Position numbers and translations under genes: made by a program | Source of the DNA: Seiridium cupressi | Lineage: Eukaryota; Ascomycota; Sordariomycetes; Amphisphaeriales; Sporocadaceae | Length of the DNA: 64,000 nt | Assembly (NCBI GenBank): GCA_036674765.1 | Contig: JARVKI010000012.1 | Location: 558,001-622,000 of the forward strand | Reading direction: 5' to 3' | Shown: in pieces, positions 1 to 12,803 of the stretch | How the letters are laid out: each line of letters begins with the position of its first letter | Numbering within the stretch: the first letter of the stretch is position 1 | Notes under the pieces: model-generated | Database searches by the model: none | Told to the model about the DNA's origin: nothing | What the model saw: the letters and a program-made list of their open reading frames with translations, nothing else

Positions 1-3000
1 TGGAGCGTGGGCATTGCCATGGAGGGGGGCGTGGCTGTCACTTAGGGGGCCACCGGGGATGCAGTGATACACACGTACGATGCGACGGCCTGCAAGTTGT
101 CGAGGACGGGGGCTCTCCAGCTGGGCTCCATATGCAGCTGGATTTGGGTGGCAGTGGCTGACGAGCTTTGTCCAAGAAGGAAAATACCACTTAACTACGG
201 GCTGGCTCCATCGAAGCGACCTGGTAGGTACATGGACGACAAGTACCTAGCAACCCCGACACTAACTAGATGATCAATATACCGTATTGGTCGCCAACTC
301 CTCAATCCATTAAAAAATAAAAGAAAAATAAAAAGCATCCCTTCGCTTCTCCGGGGCGCTGGCTTCGGCTCGGCCCTGGCAATTCCATCGGTGCATTACC
401 TTGGCATCACTCTGCGACTATGTGAGGTGTGCTCTACCATGCAGCCCTGGAGCAGCGGCCTTTTGCACCGGCGCCAATTAGGCAATCTCACTCCCCTGGC
501 TGGATGAATGAATTTGTTTGCGTGCACATGCGTTCAATAGCTCCATGAAATATTGACCGCCAAAGGTTGGCTCTAGAACAAAACTGTAATTTCCTGCGCT
601 GTCGCTCGGTTCCAGCCGTGCAGCCTAGCAATGCATGTCATTCATTCATAGACTCCTCCTCCCGACCATTGGCCACTCCGCTGACTTACGAGTCTTGACG
701 ATCCACTCACTCGCCGGCAGGGTTCGTGTTCGGAGTCGTTCCCGGTAGTGATATTAACGTATGAGTCGTGCACCACGATGAAGGCGTCTCATTCGCTCCT
801 CCCATCCATCTCTCTGCCGAACCTAATGCCTCGCGAACACTTGTTGTTACATGATCGCTACTCTGGATGGGGTCGAAGGTTGAGGGTCAGAAGCCCAAGC
901 GCATCGGCAGTACGTGGCGTTGCAATCATTGAGTGGTGTTTAACAGAGCGTACAACAGCGGGCCGTGTATCGTGTATCTAAACCCACCGTCTGTCACATT
1001 GACGGGGCCAAGGTGGTCGCAGCAATCATCACGGGCGATCCTCACCGATCCATGCCCAACTCTATGTGTATTTGTCTAAGGTTACGTATCTGACGTACGA
1101 ACCAGTGACATCTGAACCATGCCCAAGACCCGGCAGGACAAGCAGGAGGACGGTCGATGGTTCCAACCTCTCCGTACCCCACCTTTAACGGCTTCCGCCC
1201 CCAAGTCGCGAGTTCGGAGGCGTGTGTCGGCTTTGGTCCATGGGGACTTGGTGTACCCCATTTAGAACATTGCCAGATCCGGCAGGATGGGACATTCCCT
1301 TCCTCCGGGCATGTCTTGCTCGCTGATTCAGCGCGGCTGCAAGAACCGCGTACTGTCGCAGCCTCCCCCATGTGGTGGTATTCCACAAACGCGTCTGTCC
1401 CGGCCACCCACCCCTACAGCCAGGGCTGAGCCGACAGGCACAATGCGGGCTCACTAGACAACGCCGTCGTCTACGTACTCCCCAGGCAGTCGACGGCGAG
1501 ACTCCTCGGGCGCCGCCTGGAGTTGCTGGACAGTCGTGGCAGCAGGGGTGCATTTCATTGCACCCTTGGCGCTCAGACCCGGCTGTCGACCATGGCAATG
1601 ACGTCTTGGGAACAAAGGTATGAGGCATGTCGTATCACGAAGCAGCGGTGAGCTATCATATTCGGCCAGGGTTTTTGGTTGCCTTGCTTGCAGTTGAATC
1701 TGCCTGCCGCGAGACGACGACTCCCGACAGCAGGACGCCGTGCAGTAGCGCTGGCCGCAAGCTGGAAATCCTGGGCCGATGGACCAGCCGTTGGGAGCCA
1801 AATAACGTCCATGTCAGATCACGCTCAGGTCGAGTGCAATCCTTCTGGCTGGTTTCGGCTCCGTGCATTCGCCTATTGGATGCGCAATCTCTTCCCTCGC
1901 TGTCTCGCATGGCCGTCGCTTAACCCACCTCGCCGGGCGGCGGAATACGGCCAGACTACTGCGGTGAAACGACGAGACTCAGGTAGCGACAGGCGGCCGC
2001 AAAGGTCGCGCACCGCGCCAGACGACTGCAACCTCGCCCGCTGGCGGCCCGGAAAATGCGACTCCGCACCTGAATATACTGCACCAACTGTCGCACTCGC
2101 TATAAGTCAGGGTAGCTATACCACGGCTCACATCAACCACTAGCTGCAGCGAGCTGCCCCTTCAGAGCCCTCTCTGCTGCGCAAGCGCTGTCGCATCGCC
2201 TTCGCTTGTCTGTCTTCCCGCCGTCCGCCAGCCCGAAGCGACTTCCGCTTTCTTCACCTTGCAGAACCCTTGCCGTTGGGGCACGCGTGTGGATTATCGT
2301 GCCCTGGCCGCTGCACTTGATTTTCCCTCCAACTACCTACCTCGAATGCTTTCGGCCTGCTGCATGAAGCCAAGGCAGCATAACGGCCACTAATTGTGTC
2401 CTACCAGTCTACCCGTCCCAGCCGCAGGTCTGCCGCCCCTTGTGACCCACGGTCCGACGCGAGCATGCAGCTACGATCGTCGAAGTGGCATCAGCATCCA
2501 TCTATCCACCCTGGCGCCTCGTCCCATCGCCCGTCCATCACGACGATGCACCCACGGCTACTGGTACCCGATGCCACCTCAATGATCAGCACAAACCACG
2601 GCCTGAACCTCGACCTCAATCTATTGCGCTCTGCATGGATAGTGAGCCAGCCAGCCCATGGACTTGCGTCAGGGTGTGAGCAGCACTGGCTGGCGCTTCG
2701 CGAAGCGGTGAAAGGAAGACTACATACCTTACCTTAGGTACATGTAGTTAACCGAATTTCCAGCACCCGTTGTGACTGCGTCGTGCTCCGGTCACATGAT
2801 CTCCCGGGCGCGCTTTGCTGAGCACATGTAGGCCAAGGATGATGTGCACGCGACTGACACCCAAGTCACCGAGAAGTCCCCGCCCGCGCCGTACCAGTGA
2901 AAGTATGCGGAAAATGTACGAGAACTCGCCGTTTTGACCTAATATATCCGAGAGGCTCGCTTGGCTCGACTTACGGCCCAATTGGCCCAATATCACATTG

Positions 3001-3068
3001 CATCACATCGCATCACAACTTCAAAAAGTCAAGGTCGAGAGCAACTAGCGGCACTGGAACTGTTCAAG
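1..3068. other. Intergenic, no gene recognised
   Basis: Roughly the first 2.7 kb is GC-rich and contains several overlapping open frames of 80-154 codons (mainly 1042-2143). They lie on both strands and in several frames at once, and none has protein-like composition or a recognisable domain, so I read them as chance frames. A TATAAG at about 2101 followed by a pyrimidine-rich stretch (2155-2400) resembles a fungal promoter plus untranslated leader. I could not join a credible coding exon to it. Confidence 0.5.
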
Positions 3069-4184
3069 ATGGCGGGTGCAGCCGAGCTAAACAAGGCTTA
3101 CTTCAAGTACGTGGATATGCCATGCCCAATTTCCTTTTCCGTTTCGAGCAGCGATTGAATCATCGGTGGACCACTCATCACCGCTCCCGTATACTGCACA
3201 AGCCGTTTGCATAGTCACCTCTGGCACTATATCCTTGCTCGCCACCCTGGTCACTGGGCTGCAGCTAACAACCGGCAGCGACGAGGCAGCAAAATACGAT
3301 AGCAAGCATGAGAAAAGTCTCCAGCAGCTTACAGAAGCCATTCAGGCTAGACTGGATTTCATCGGTGCAGATTGGGCAGCAGACGACGAGGACCAAGATG
3401 GCAACGATGGACAATCGGACAGTAAGCCGAAGCAATTGAGGCTTCTGGACTATGCATGTGGCACTGGCATGATATCCCGGGTGCGCTTTGACCCAAACCC
3501 TCCCGATCCAATGGCCCTCGAACTGACCTGTCATTTGCAGGCTCTAGCCTCCTATACTACACAGTGCGTCGGCATCGACATCTCAGAGAACATGGTTGCT
3601 GCATACAATGCTCGGGCTGAGAACCAGGTAACTATTTCCCCGCCCCTTGGTGCAGGCCTCTCGAGTCTATTTCTCGACGCCCGTAGGGTATCATCAAATC
3701 TTGAGCACGGCCGGTTCCGCCGCAAGTCCTGCAAACAGAGACGATCACTGACAGCGTTCAGGGCCTGACGAAAGACGACATGTATGCGGTAGCTGGCAAC
3801 CTGACCGTACCCGACGACCCAAAACCTGCACATCTGTCTGACTCCGAGCTCTTTGGTTTTGACCTGGCCGCAGTAGGCGGGGGCTTTCATCACTTCGATG
3901 ATCCCCAGCTCACGGCGATACGGCTGGTTGAGCGCCTACGACCGGGTGGTGTGCTCTTCATCTGGGACTTCCTGACTCATGAAGCGGACGAGTTTACTGC
4001 ATCAAAGGGCGTCACACATCACGGCTTCTCCGCGGAGCAGATTCGTGCCATATTCGAGAAAGCCGGCGCTGGCCAGAACTTTGGACTTCAGGAGCTCGGC
4101 AGCGGGGTCGTATTTGGACATGGCCATGAAGGCAAGACGTCCTTGAAACGTCACGCTTTCCTAGCACGGGGGGAAAAGGCCTAG
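3069..4184 (+). CDS. Class I SAM-dependent methyltransferase (UbiE/type-11-like)
   Basis: Predicted 249-residue methyltransferase from four exons: 3069-3106, 3279-3480, 3541-3627 and 3762-4184. All junctions keep phase and use GT..AG. The N-terminus has the FNDEAAKYD-type block that often precedes the fold in small type-11 methyltransferases. Motif I (LLDYACGTGM) is the SAM-binding glycine loop, and GIDISENMV is the acidic motif-II strand. FHHFDDP and LRPGGVLFIWDF fit motifs post-II and III. The family transfers a methyl group from SAM to small molecules or proteins, but the substrate cannot be told from sequence. It is probably cytosolic, since no signal or membrane segment is seen. Intron 2 is exactly 60 nt and free of stops, so its retention would add 20 residues without a frameshift. 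The start at 3069 is chosen because it opens exon 1 directly before the conserved block. I am confident about the family and not about the function. Confidence 0.85.
3481..3540 (+). other. In-frame, stop-free 60-nt intron
   Basis: Intron 2 of the methyltransferase gene begins GTGCGC and ends TTTGCAG. It is a multiple of three, has no stop in the coding frame, and falls just after the glycine-rich SAM loop. Splicing is preferred because homologous methyltransferases have no insertion there. Confidence 0.6.
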
Positions 4185-7100
4185 ATCGTAGGCACATATG
4201 TAGTTGTATATTACACAAATTCCGAGAGCCATATCCAATGAATGAAGAGACATTTGGCTCATGTCCCGTGGGCACCGCCCGAGGGACGACCCACTGTAAC
4301 TTGCAATGAGGTGACATCGCTACGATCCTGACCGCTTGGACAAAAGTAAATTATATTTTTGTTCACAATTGTCAACCGTGGCCTACATGCAAGGGAACTG
4401 TTTTTGCAAATCTACATGAAGTATAATCACACTAATAATCAGGTAAGTCGATTGCCGGCAGCTCAACTCTATAGGGATGGTAATGAAGATCCCTACTAGT
4501 CCGAGCCAGTTTCAAATAGATACTAGAGGGACAATACTATGCTCTCCAAGAACCGGGTAGATGTATCAAGAACCACATGATGATTGCATGCGGCGTGCAA
4601 GCGGAGCATATGCAGGCGACCGCGGGTTCTTTCTGTCCTTGCCCCTGACCTTGATGTCTACATGCTCGCAAACTAGAACCTGCTGGTTCATGTATCAGTA
4701 GGTATCACGGCATAATCCTGAGGAAACGCGCTGGCAATACAAGCCGGTAGTTGTGAGCTCTCTGTATACTGCTGCTGCTGCCGCTGCTGCTTCTCAAGTT
4801 ACTGCAACCGTATTCAACTGATAAACTAGTGCATACTGGTGGCTTGTACCAAGTAAGGGAAAAAAAGTTCATACATATAGCGGGATGACGGGTCGCATCC
4901 TCCAGGGATGGTGCAAGCAAGCTCTTTCTCACTTAAATGCCGATCCTGGAATCCGGGTACCCGGAATTTCTTTTTCGTCTTGCAGCATTCAACCTTGGCA
5001 TATCGTCGGCGCTCAAGCCATGGTATCATTTATCACTTGGCCGATCCGCCGTGACCTGTGGTCACGTAAAGGTGGCATGGTTATGTTACCATGTGCTCGA
5101 CCTAGACCTATGCACGCTGCGGCATGATTGAGCATTATACGACCCTTCCTCGAGCAAATTTTGATGCTGCGGTGACGCTTCTGGGCCCTCGGCAGTTACA
5201 ATGAGCTGTGGCTGCCCTCTAGACTACTGAGCTCGCAACCACATTGGTCCGTGGTTTGTTTTGTTTTTCTACCTCCACTTACGTCGGCTACCTGAGGAGG
5301 ATCTGGGCTCGGATTCGGACTTCCCATAACCGATAATACAGCTGCGGAAAAAACCTATGCTACCGGGTGGAGTGTTGCTGATGGACATGCCTAGAAGTCA
5401 TGATGCTTCTTTGTGTGCAGACCGCATGTGGGATAAGCCACAGCAGCCCGCCGAGAGCAGAGAGGAAGCAGGACAACAGACTGCTCAAATCGATGCAGTC
5501 TGAGAACTTACTCTTGAGTTTTAGGATAGTGGTAAAAGTAGAGATGTTTCAACGTACCATAGGCCTGTTTCTGAAACTGTTTCGCAAACGAGTCGTCTCC
5601 AGCACTCTATGCTCAAGTCAGTATCCCGCTCGCTAACCTCCGGGAATGCTGTTATCAAGGCGCATCATGTCATCTGTAAGGTTCACTGAGTGACATATTT
5701 GATGCCTCTTGCGAGGGTTTCAGCAGAGACATACTAGCACTAGTTGGAAATTCTCTGGGTGGGTGGCTAACTCTCATAGCAGTATGTCTTTGAACTTCAA
5801 CCATTCACAAAGTGAAAGAGAACTCTACACCGGAATTTAGAGAAATATTACAGTATCCTTAACTATATCGCTTTCACAAAGTAACATCAATCTAATGCCA
5901 TTCATAATAATGAGAGTTCTGTCTCGAACATTTAAAGGTGGATTGCCCTCTCGAGCACGAAAACAACTCAAGTAACTTTTTTAGACAACAAAGACTAAAT
6001 CGTCTTGATTGAATAATTGTGCCACCAATTATAAGTCAATTGATTTCATGTTTAACTCTTCAACCTACTCTGGCACCTCAGTAAACCGGTGAATGAATGA
6101 AGCTTTGTGTAACATATCATTCAAAAACTTTGACAATTAACAAAAGACCGTGAGATTCACTTATGATAGCAGATTTCATTTATATACACTACCGACCTAC
6201 AAGACATGTTTTTTTTCTTCTTCTTTGTTGCTCTTTGAAGTTGACATTGTTAACAACTACATTCGTCATTAATTTCTCAAGACCAGTATGTTTATGTTGC
6301 CTATCCTGAATGACTTGGCCACCAAGCCGCTTATGCCCCAGTAGATCGAACCGGGAAAACCAAACATGTGTGATGTCCCATTTTGAAGCACATCTACAAA
6401 ATATATATAATGAATCACTTGTAAATAATAGGAACATGTAGCGAGTCATCAGTTCAGGTAGTCGTATAAGAACTGTACTGGCTAGCTCGATCTTGTGGTT
6501 GTTCTTCCATGAGGTGCCTCATCATAAGATATTGTCTATACGCCATGGTCATTTGTATACAAAGAATATCAGCTCTTTCGTATATATTTGTTTGATTAGA
6601 AATCGTTGGCACATGAAGTATTTTTACTGGACCTGCATTTTAAGTATATTCAAGGTGTAACGGAAGGAAAGAGGAATGGATTGTGGGTCCTTCCTAAGCT
6701 TTGATATGTCTCGAGGGATCTGATAAAGGACTTTTCAACAGATGGAGAACGCTAAAACATATCAGATAATGAAAACTTCCCAGAAATAGATCCATTCACA
6801 AGTATCATCCAAGAGTCGATGGAAGTGCCAAGGCGAAGCCTACAAATGATTATATTTGATACGGTCCGCAATTTGTTTCAGCTAGTAACCAGTCGACGTG
6901 ATTTCCCAAGACATGATAACCCGGATGTTCGTCCTGACTTCATAGCCAATCGAGTAGTTTCGGAACGAAAAAAGTCAATGCCCCAGCTAGACAAGATACC
7001 AAGCGAAGTAGATTCTCAATATATGCTCGTTCCAACCAAGTCCAAGATCCTACGAAACAACCCTAAAGTGTTGAGTATTAAGATGATCAAAGACCAATTC

Positions 7101-7418
7101 GTAGACTGATGTATTTCTTCTAAATAGGGCGCCGACTATCCAGTTGACGCAAACATAACTATAATCATGGCCTAGCACCATATGATGTCTAGACAAGCTC
7201 TGAAACCTGTTGTGTCTCTCCATATTTTACGCGTTCTCTCTAATGAGATTGCCCTTAAAGTAATCATTAGGGTCATAATATCATGAGGTCGTATCTTTCT
7301 CTTTTCCCATACCATGTGTGGTGAACGTGATTAGACACGATGGCTGATCCGCCCCATTAAACCCGCCCTCTAGGAGAATCCTCCTTTGAAATGTCTTCCT
7401 GTAATTTTGCATTCGATC
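4185..7418. other. Intergenic; AT-rich, degenerate-looking stretch from about 5640
   Basis: No gene is recognised. From about 5640 to 7400 the sequence becomes clearly AT-richer than its surroundings, with many TA dinucleotides and only short frames. The longest (6189-6449 on minus, 6819-7109 on plus) match no family I know. This composition fits an old element degraded by repeat-induced point mutation, but I cannot name the parent element. A short (CTG)n-like microsatellite lies at about 4769-4792. Confidence 0.4.
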
Positions 7419-9051
7419 TTATGCATTGATAACCATTTCTTCCCTGAGTGTCATTACCCCTGAGGTGCCCCTCTCCAATACGAAGCATCTTTCAGCATAC
7501 ACTCCCCTCGCGTTCTGCGCTCTCCAGGGTGCACTGAGCCGCCGTACCATATGGCGTTTCCATCCCCCGACATTGATAGTCATGGACCGCCATGGCGTAC
7601 CAGACTTATCTCGCAGCAACGTATTAAAGGCATGCATCGCAGCGTCATAATCGCGATCAACATCGGGATGGACGACCTCGAGCGCTCGCAGCACTGTCTG
7701 CACATGCAGAGTTAGAGTATGTAGTTGCGGGAAGTTGCAGAGCGCCCGTAGGAACAGTGGCGGATCGCAATATGCAGTATCCATATCCAACTCAATAGTA
7801 TGGAGATTGACTAATCTCTGTGAGAGCGTATGAAGATCCGCAGCCCACATTGTCGGGCATCTTCGGTCTTCTTCGCTAAAACCGACATGGTCTCGGAAGC
7901 GGAGTACTTGAAGGGATGCCGCGTGAGACAGGAAGCCGTCGATAGGAAAGTGTTGCGTATGACAGGTGATGGCCAGGGTATGTAGCGCCCGAATCTGCTT
8001 GACGAGTAAGAGTAGGCCACGAGTTGCATCATGGCGCCGGTCGACCAGATGAGCGCTAAAGTCATCGCAGTGCAACGTGTGTAAATCGACTAGTTTATCG
8101 AACGGAACCGATCTTAAAAATTCAAAGATAGGCACATCGATGAGCTTGAGGAGGCGGATACGAGAAAAGTCCCAATGTGCTTCGACATCGCTTGCTGTAT
8201 GGCTCCAGTCGTATGATCGCAACACGAGCTCCTTGAACGCCGGGAGGATTTCGTCTCGCAAAAATGTGAACCGAGTGCCCTGGCCTCTGTCCTGGTAGAA
8301 GAACGTCTCAAGATTTCTAGACCTTAAAAGTAGTTGTTTTAGGGACTCGAGCCTATTTGTGAGGGGAGGCGCCGGACTGGCCAGTTTCAAGGATACAAGA
8401 GCGCTTGTGGGTATGGCCCTAAGATATGTGTCTTGCTGGTCTGCCGTGAAATTTCTGAGGGGCAGGTCATCGATATACAGCTTAGTCTTGTTCAGTCGCA
8501 TATGGTGAGAGCTGATAACATCCGCAGGCAACCAAAAGTCCCCAGCATGAAAACCTGCTCCCACATATGTCCATCTAGCATAGGGGACGTATCAGTCGAA
8601 CAAGTCAACGAGAAAGTCGAGCTGGAATTTAGTTACCTTACTGTTAATAACCTCCGTACACGGTCGAGTAAGCGCTTGATGCTCCGAGGATCGAGGTCAC
8701 TGTTGGCCTGCACGTGACGCGTATGGGCATAGATCTTTTCCAGGGCAACAGGAAAGTAGTTCTGCGACTCAGTGGCAAGGATCTGCTCGGTCAACCTCAA
8801 GTGCTCATACTTGATCGGTGTGATTATAGCATCAAACCTCTTGGACAAGAGGCGGGCAGATGCCAGAGATCTAGAATCTATGTCGTGAAGCTGTGAGAAG
8901 TCGTAAGCGCGGAATTTGAGCTATTTGGACTGAAAGTCGCCAAAGTGCCGCTTACTTGTTCGAATATCAAAACCAACAGCTCGGAGCTCAAGTCGTTCAT
9001 AGACCACGGTTGGCGTTGTCTTGACTGGTCAAGACTCGGAACAGTCGCCAT
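7419..9051 (-). CDS. F-box protein, fungal LRR-like type
   Basis: Three exons on the minus strand, in transcript order 9051-8956, 8890-8637 and 8574-7419, give a 501-residue protein. The N-terminal F-box (about residues 18-62) reads MNDLSSELLVLIFEQL, continues through a Leu-rich second helix, then KRFDAIITPIKYEHLRL. Exon 1 holds the first helix and exon 2 the rest. The remainder has repeated leucine-rich segments (for example LHTLAITC, LQVLRFRD, LHTIELDMD, LHTLTLHV) typical of divergent LRRs in fungal F-box proteins. Such proteins join SKP1-cullin1 ubiquitin ligases as substrate receptors, but the substrate here is unknown. The second intron is placed with donor GTAACT because this alone keeps phase into WTYVGAG. 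An in-frame ATG at 9144 would add 31 residues of poor quality, so 9051 is preferred. Confidence 0.85.
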
Positions 9052-12000
9052 GCGAATATTACTATTATTCCTGGTATGCCAGTCGAGCTGCTGTGGCATG
9101 AAAGAGAGCAAAGAGGGCTGGCACCAGACCTCAGTGGGAGCCATCTTGATGGTAGGAAACCTTTTAGTAACTCGGTACCAATAAACACTTGTGCCACCAG
9201 GCTGTCAAGATTAGGGTCCCCGGTGAGTTGTGGCTGCGGATCCGGTAAACGACGTTGTCATCTGTACGTGGTCGGCAGCATACTGAAACATTTATCGGAT
9301 AATAGGGGTGAACAGCGGCGGCGAGGCAGCAGCAAGGTATATTGCCTGCGGGAGGTGTCTAGGGTACGGGCGGCGGAGAGAACCTAGTGCAATGGGCTCG
9401 ATGGAGCCAGGGTACGCCTCTTGACAGAACGACTAAACCCGTTGCGGCGAATGTAACGAGCCAGCGATTCGTATGAACTTGCTCCTCTGCCGGTCTCTGC
9501 TGTGAACCATAGAAAGAAGATGCTATGCAGCTCGTAAGCGGCGGAGCTAGCGGATGCAGGAGTCAGTGCCAATGGGTTGAGGTCGATCCACGCGCCTCGT
9601 CGTGGGCACTTTTGTGGAGGCGGCTATGACGAGAAGGCGGATGAACGGCAATGCCACAGAGTAGATTCGGATGCGCGTAACTGGACCAGAGGAAGCAGAA
9701 GTAGAAGAGAGAAAGGAAAGACATTGGACACAGAGAGATTTCACAGAAGAGAGACCAATGCGAGGCATAAGTGCCAGGTCAAGCCATGGACGTGCAGGAC
9801 TCTACCCTTTAGTTTGGGCTCACTACAACACTGGGACGCAAGGGGATAACAATAACAGACCAGCCATCAAGCGGAACCACAGGCACCACTGAACAAAGGC
9901 GGGCGCTCTCGCCGATGTCCGGTCTGTACATTGATAGACACGACTAACAGCCAGCAGCATCTAGCCTGGAGCCCGGGCAGGCAAGAAGCTTGGCCATCTA
10001 TCACGAACTTGAGGCTGGAGCTGAGGTCTTCTCAGGTTCGAGGTGTCCATTGGCGGACACACGATGGCTCTATCCCGGTGGAGGTGGAAAAGCCCTGACG
10101 GTGCCGCCTGTTTCAATGGCAGCAGTGAGGCAATGAGAACGTTTTGCTGACTTGTTTGAGAGTAGGTTGTGGGGTGGTACGAAATCCCAGGATCCATTCG
10201 CAAAGTTCGCCGAAAACGGTTGGATCTTGCATGCTGCCGAGCGGTCGGGAAGAGGGCCCACTTATCAGACCTGGGAAATCTGCAGCGGAGTGGCACCCGC
10301 CCCTCTGCAGGGGGTAGTTATTGTTCCATACCTTCCAACCGAACGATCCAGCTGATAGCTTTGGTGTTCATGGGAAACCCATGCGCAGCACTTGCGATGA
10401 GACGAATAGCCTTTGATGGGATGAACCATCTATTTTTGACATGAGATGCAACTCTGGGGCGAGGATGAAAAACAGGACCGCCAGCACCCCAGTTTTTGGA
10501 ATATATGGCGGCCACTTGAGATGCATAACGGGCTTGCATCAACTGGCAGACAACTGTGGCATGCGCTTTACGGCGATCCATGAAACCACCACCGAAGCGG
10601 CACAGGAAGGGTCGTGGTCGTGGCAGTATTCCCCAAAGTCCCTCGCATGCCTCGACTGTTGTGTTGATCTGACTTGGTTCGCACTCAATGGCAGGATACG
10701 TACGTAGGCGAAGCATCGAGATCACAAGCAGTCTGCAATCATGTTTTGGAGGCTGAACCTACGGTACATGTCAAATATGCAGTGGGGACACGACAGCGAC
10801 ACCCCGGCTAACCCAATCGCAACTTGGCAATTCCGCGGCTTGCAGCAGGGCTCGAGAAACGTGGTTCGCGCCGATCGAGTTTCCACTTTATTTATGCCTG
10901 GGGTTAGCTCAGGGTACGCTATTGAACAAAAGCAATGCAGGGGAGCTCGTTGGGGATTTCAATTCTATCATAAAATTGCGACAACCTTCCTCCAGTCGCT
11001 GTCTCCCGGGCCTCGTCGTCAAGCCTCGGAGGCCCTTGTCGTTGTTTGCAGCACGCCGGCTCTCGACTGCCGAGTCTTTTCGGTTATGTTTCATATCTCA
11101 CCACAAGCTCCACCGCTGACTCGGCTCCGTAAAAGACGATGCGGCGCCGCCAACGCTCACTCGTCCCGAGGGACAATCTAGTCGCAACCTTGCATGTCTA
11201 GAACTTTGTTGTCAATTAGGAAACGAGCTCGGCAGGGCAGGGCAGGTCTGCTGTCATGATCACGGTGACTCGCACCGGATGTCTGCTTCGTTTAACGTTA
11301 GTGCAAAAGACGCCTCCCTCCTGGGAACCGCCATGGTCGAGAACTAGTCCGGCTGGACAGCATTCGATAGTGAAAGACCATGGACGCCAGGCCTGTAGCG
11401 TCCGAGAACGTACCATTCTGGCGGGAATCGTCGCCAAAACGGAGGACCCCGAACAATCAGCGTTGGCGAGGCCAGGAATGTTGGACTTATCACAGCGCCA
11501 CGTGGCTTGAGTATTGCACCGTTACTTTTATAATGCAAGCCATAACCGCCGGCAGGAACCTGCCTTGGGCGTGGCCGCCTCTCTCATTCTATCGTATGAA
11601 TTCCTTGGATTTTCTTAGTAAGTGAATGCCGACTAAGCCTGAACTGCATATGCCAATGCAGGCGCCAACCCATCGTAAATACATGTCTCCATCGTCGAAA
11701 TAATCTTTTCTGGCGCACGGCAGTTAGTCAAGAGCCCAGACCCCTGCCTGCCCTTCTGGTCCTACCTCCAAATATACTCGCGAGCAAACGGCCCAATCGC
11801 ATTTGCCCGGGCCGCCCCTGCATACAGGTACCTAACAGCGTCACCCGCACCGCTGGTGTGGTGGGATCGCCATGTTCGTCTCTTTTACTTTGTTTGCCTC
11901 AGAACGTCCATTCATGAGGGATCGAAACTAAAATAGAGTCGTAGATCGAAGGTCAGCTCCTTGATAGACTCGCAACGGTTTTCCCGATTCATCTGATCTT

Positions 12001-12803
12001 GAGAAGGATGCCCTACTCGCGGATCTCAAATCTTGTGGATGAACTTTGATAGCCTAACTACACACAACTCAAGGATATACCTAGTGCTCCCGCAGGATCG
12101 CACTCAAATCACAATAGCCATAGCAAGTGATCGAAGCTTCTCTGGGCTGTGCCACTTCCAACCATATTCCACCTTGCAAACGGACATTTTACTGAGGAGA
12201 TGAAGGCACGAACGGTATTGCTTAGGCATCGGCACCCAGATCCGACTATTGCATTCTTTTTTCTCTGATGAAAATCTTCTCTTGGAGCCAACTGCCTCGC
12301 CCTACGGTCTTGATTCAGATTGTTCAATGACAGAGAATGCTCCTCTCGTAGACGTTTGCAAGCCGGTCGAGTTGAGACCTATGTTGTGCTCGGCTGTCAT
12401 AGAAACTACATATGGGCATCTGGTTGCTCTGTGAGTGCTCCAATATTTCCCAAAAGCTCGACCACAAGCTCTCAAGCTCCGACACAATTAAATTGGTCAC
12501 CATCTCGTTGAGTTGAATCAACTGCATCTGTCATCACCAGATCAGAATTTCAAGCGGCAGGGAATTGTCATATTTTGTGGATATAGGGATATAGGGATAT
12601 CTCAATTCAACATTGAATAGCCAGCGCGTCCAAGTAACCGGTCTCGAACCCATAGTCCCGTTCTCTCGAGCTCATTCCATAACACAAAGACAAACCACGT
12701 CTACACAAACCGGCCCTGATCAGGACACACGCGATGAGTGCATAGAATGTGGAAATGACATCACCTCTGACTGATCGCTAAACAGTCGGGCTGGTGTAGC
12801 CGC
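9052..12803. other. Intergenic, no gene recognised
   Basis: About 3.75 kb with only short frames (up to 146 codons at 10741-11181). They lack recognisable domains, sensible splice partners or conserved-looking composition. A short repeat of ATATAGGG units lies at about 12581-12600. I see no RNA gene or mobile element. Confidence 0.45.

Noticed and set aside
1042..2143. Several overlapping frames of 115-154 codons on both strands
   Set aside because: They occur together in multiple phases of GC-rich DNA, with no domain and no protein-like composition, as expected when stop codons are rare by base content.
12620..12680. GGTTCGAGACC on the minus strand, resembling a tRNA T-arm
   Set aside because: The flanks do not pair into a five-base-pair T stem and no acceptor, D or anticodon arms could be placed.
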